This document shows positions 52,979 through 53,965 of a stretch of 53,965 bases of DNA, piece after piece. Below the pieces are notes generated by a model, which saw only the letters and a program-made list of their open reading frames with translations, was not told the DNA's origin and made no database searches. How positions within the stretch are numbered: position 1 is the first letter of the stretch; each line of letters starts with the position of its first letter. This DNA comes from CAVURW01 sp963743595 (lineage in GTDB: Bacteria; Verrucomicrobiota; Verrucomicrobiia; Methylacidiphilales; UBA1321). The stretch covers positions 1 through 53,965 of the forward strand of contig CAVURW010000050.1 in assembly GCA_963743595.1 (NCBI GenBank), read 5' to 3'. The position numbers were made by a program, and so were the translations under genes.

Positions 52979-53965
52979 GCAACCCCGGAACTAAATATGT
53001 TCTCCATGGCAAATGCGACGCGATATGTGCTGAGCCATACACAACCAGACAACATGCTACAGGGTGTGCGCCGAGCTTAAGAGATTTCAATAGGGATCAT
53101 GGTGGGCCCTGGACATCGTCTCGAAATGTCGCTGCTTAGACAGACTACGATCACCGGGTAGTCACCCGCCTACCGATTCCCCACTGCGACACCAAGTTCT
53201 TTTTTGTTGACTATTTCTGGCCACCTCCTCGCTCTCAGAAAGATCACGGTTTAGTCCTATAAAGGGGGTAACGGAAGTCACCACGGTTTTCTTCACGGAT
53301 TGACTTTTGGAAGTATTGTCGGCGTCGCTTTCAAATCACTTGTCGTTTCCACTTTCGGGTCTCGTTGCGGTCTCAATTGACTGCGCTTTTTGTCTCAATT
53401 TTCGGAACATGCTTTTCCAATGGCTTTCCAATTCGAGTAAAATCAGCGTCACATTTTCAGGAACATTTCTGTCTCAAATTCTTTCACAAACACCTTACTA
53501 AAAGCTAAGGGGTTGGTGTCCGTGGGATGCAGGATGAATTCGGAGAGTTTTGAGGCTCCGGGTTTTGTGCGGGGTTGTCGGCGAGATCGGGACGGGGCAG
53601 AAATTGGGAAGGCTGATTTTGAGGAGCATTTAGGGTGTGAAGCTGGATGCAGTTGGTGAAGTGGAGATGGTGCCGGTGAGATCGGTTGAGAAGTGAACAG
53701 ATTGAGCTTCGGGAGAGGGCTGTTTGTGGATCGGAAGTGGGGGATTTGGGCGGGAAGATTGTCGGCGAAGCGCGTGTGTTTTCGCAAGCCGATTTAGCTC
53801 GAAAGATTTCTCATTAGCTCAATTGCGAACGACGTGCAGGATAACGCCAGCGACCATCGGGCGGCGGCGAAGGAGGGCAGGAGGGCGAGGCAAAGGAAGG
53901 AGGAGGAGAGAGAGAGAGAGAGAGAGAGAGCAACAACAACATCTGGAACAGGGTGGCAAAGGACA
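52979..53965. other. Gene-free end region
   Basis: No ORF with family support. A minus-strand 112-codon ORF (53449-53787) is Pro/Ser-rich and looks like a composition artefact. The last 400 bp are purine-rich on the plus strand. Confidence 0.4.
53906..53941 (+). repeat. GA dinucleotide microsatellite followed by CAA repeats
   Basis: About twelve consecutive GA units (to 53930) are followed by four CAA units. Simple repeats of this length are unusual in bacterial DNA outside phase-variable tracts. No gene with a frame through the tract is visible inside the window. Confidence 0.85.

Overview
The window looks like a chromosomal accessory region of a free-living, polysaccharide-degrading Gram-negative bacterium, most likely a Verrucomicrobiota member or close relative (inference). 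Support: a secreted GloVer-type tandem-repeat protein, several secreted glycoside hydrolases (GH53, GH5, GH29, two GH92), a tripartite efflux system, a Tat-exported molybdenum hydroxylase and tyrosine recombinases of a type I associate with that phylum. No rRNA, tRNA or CRISPR array was recognised.

Layout. 1-2.7 kb: a minus-strand ORF running off the left edge behind a hairpin-rich leader (possible group II intron), a frameshifted DUF2059 gene and a frameshifted integrase remnant. 2.9-7.1 kb: intact divergent efflux genes (DHA2 pump; HlyD/EmrA adaptor and NodT-type outer-membrane lipoprotein). 7.4-11.3 kb: three overlapping genes for a PaoABC-like aldehyde/xanthine oxidoreductase. 11.6-17.2 kb: a Yellow/MRJP-like secreted protein, a DUF72 protein, a 3-methyladenine DNA glycosylase, four small hypothetical genes and a GNAT-like protein. 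17.8-20.4 kb: the GloVer protein and the 3' stump of a beta-helix gene.

20.4-48.6 kb is organised by a 2,257-bp inverted duplication (20399-22655 and 46385-48641). It carries a DUF2092-like gene, a 246-residue unknown gene and the 3' part of a DUF4304-like gene. Between the copies lie about 23.7 kb: integrases and an HNH remnant, an IS630 remnant, a carbohydrate-active cluster (GH53-GH5 fusion with a Thr/Pro repeat tail, GH29, two GH92, a truncated beta-sandwich protein), a tandem family of unknown membrane-anchored proteins, a broken STAND-type NTPase, and LRR, ankyrin and zinc-ribbon genes. Recombination between the copies would invert this whole block. Copy 2 contains the intact DUF4304-like gene, so copy 1 appears to be the derived one; its edge carries a 54-bp segment in flipped orientation, like a template switch.

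48.3-52.3 kb is a tightly packed minus-strand gene array of unknown function: a 131-residue protein, two large paralogues (each with one frameshift), a tail ORF behind an in-frame TAG, a helical 165-residue protein and the DUF4304-like protein. This is the best candidate for an undescribed system. 52.5-54 kb holds transposase debris and a short GA microsatellite.

Single-base frameshifts are frequent in the accessory parts but absent from the efflux, oxidoreductase, GH53-GH5 and GH29 genes. Either the accessory genes are decaying or the assembly keeps indel errors; read-level checking would decide.
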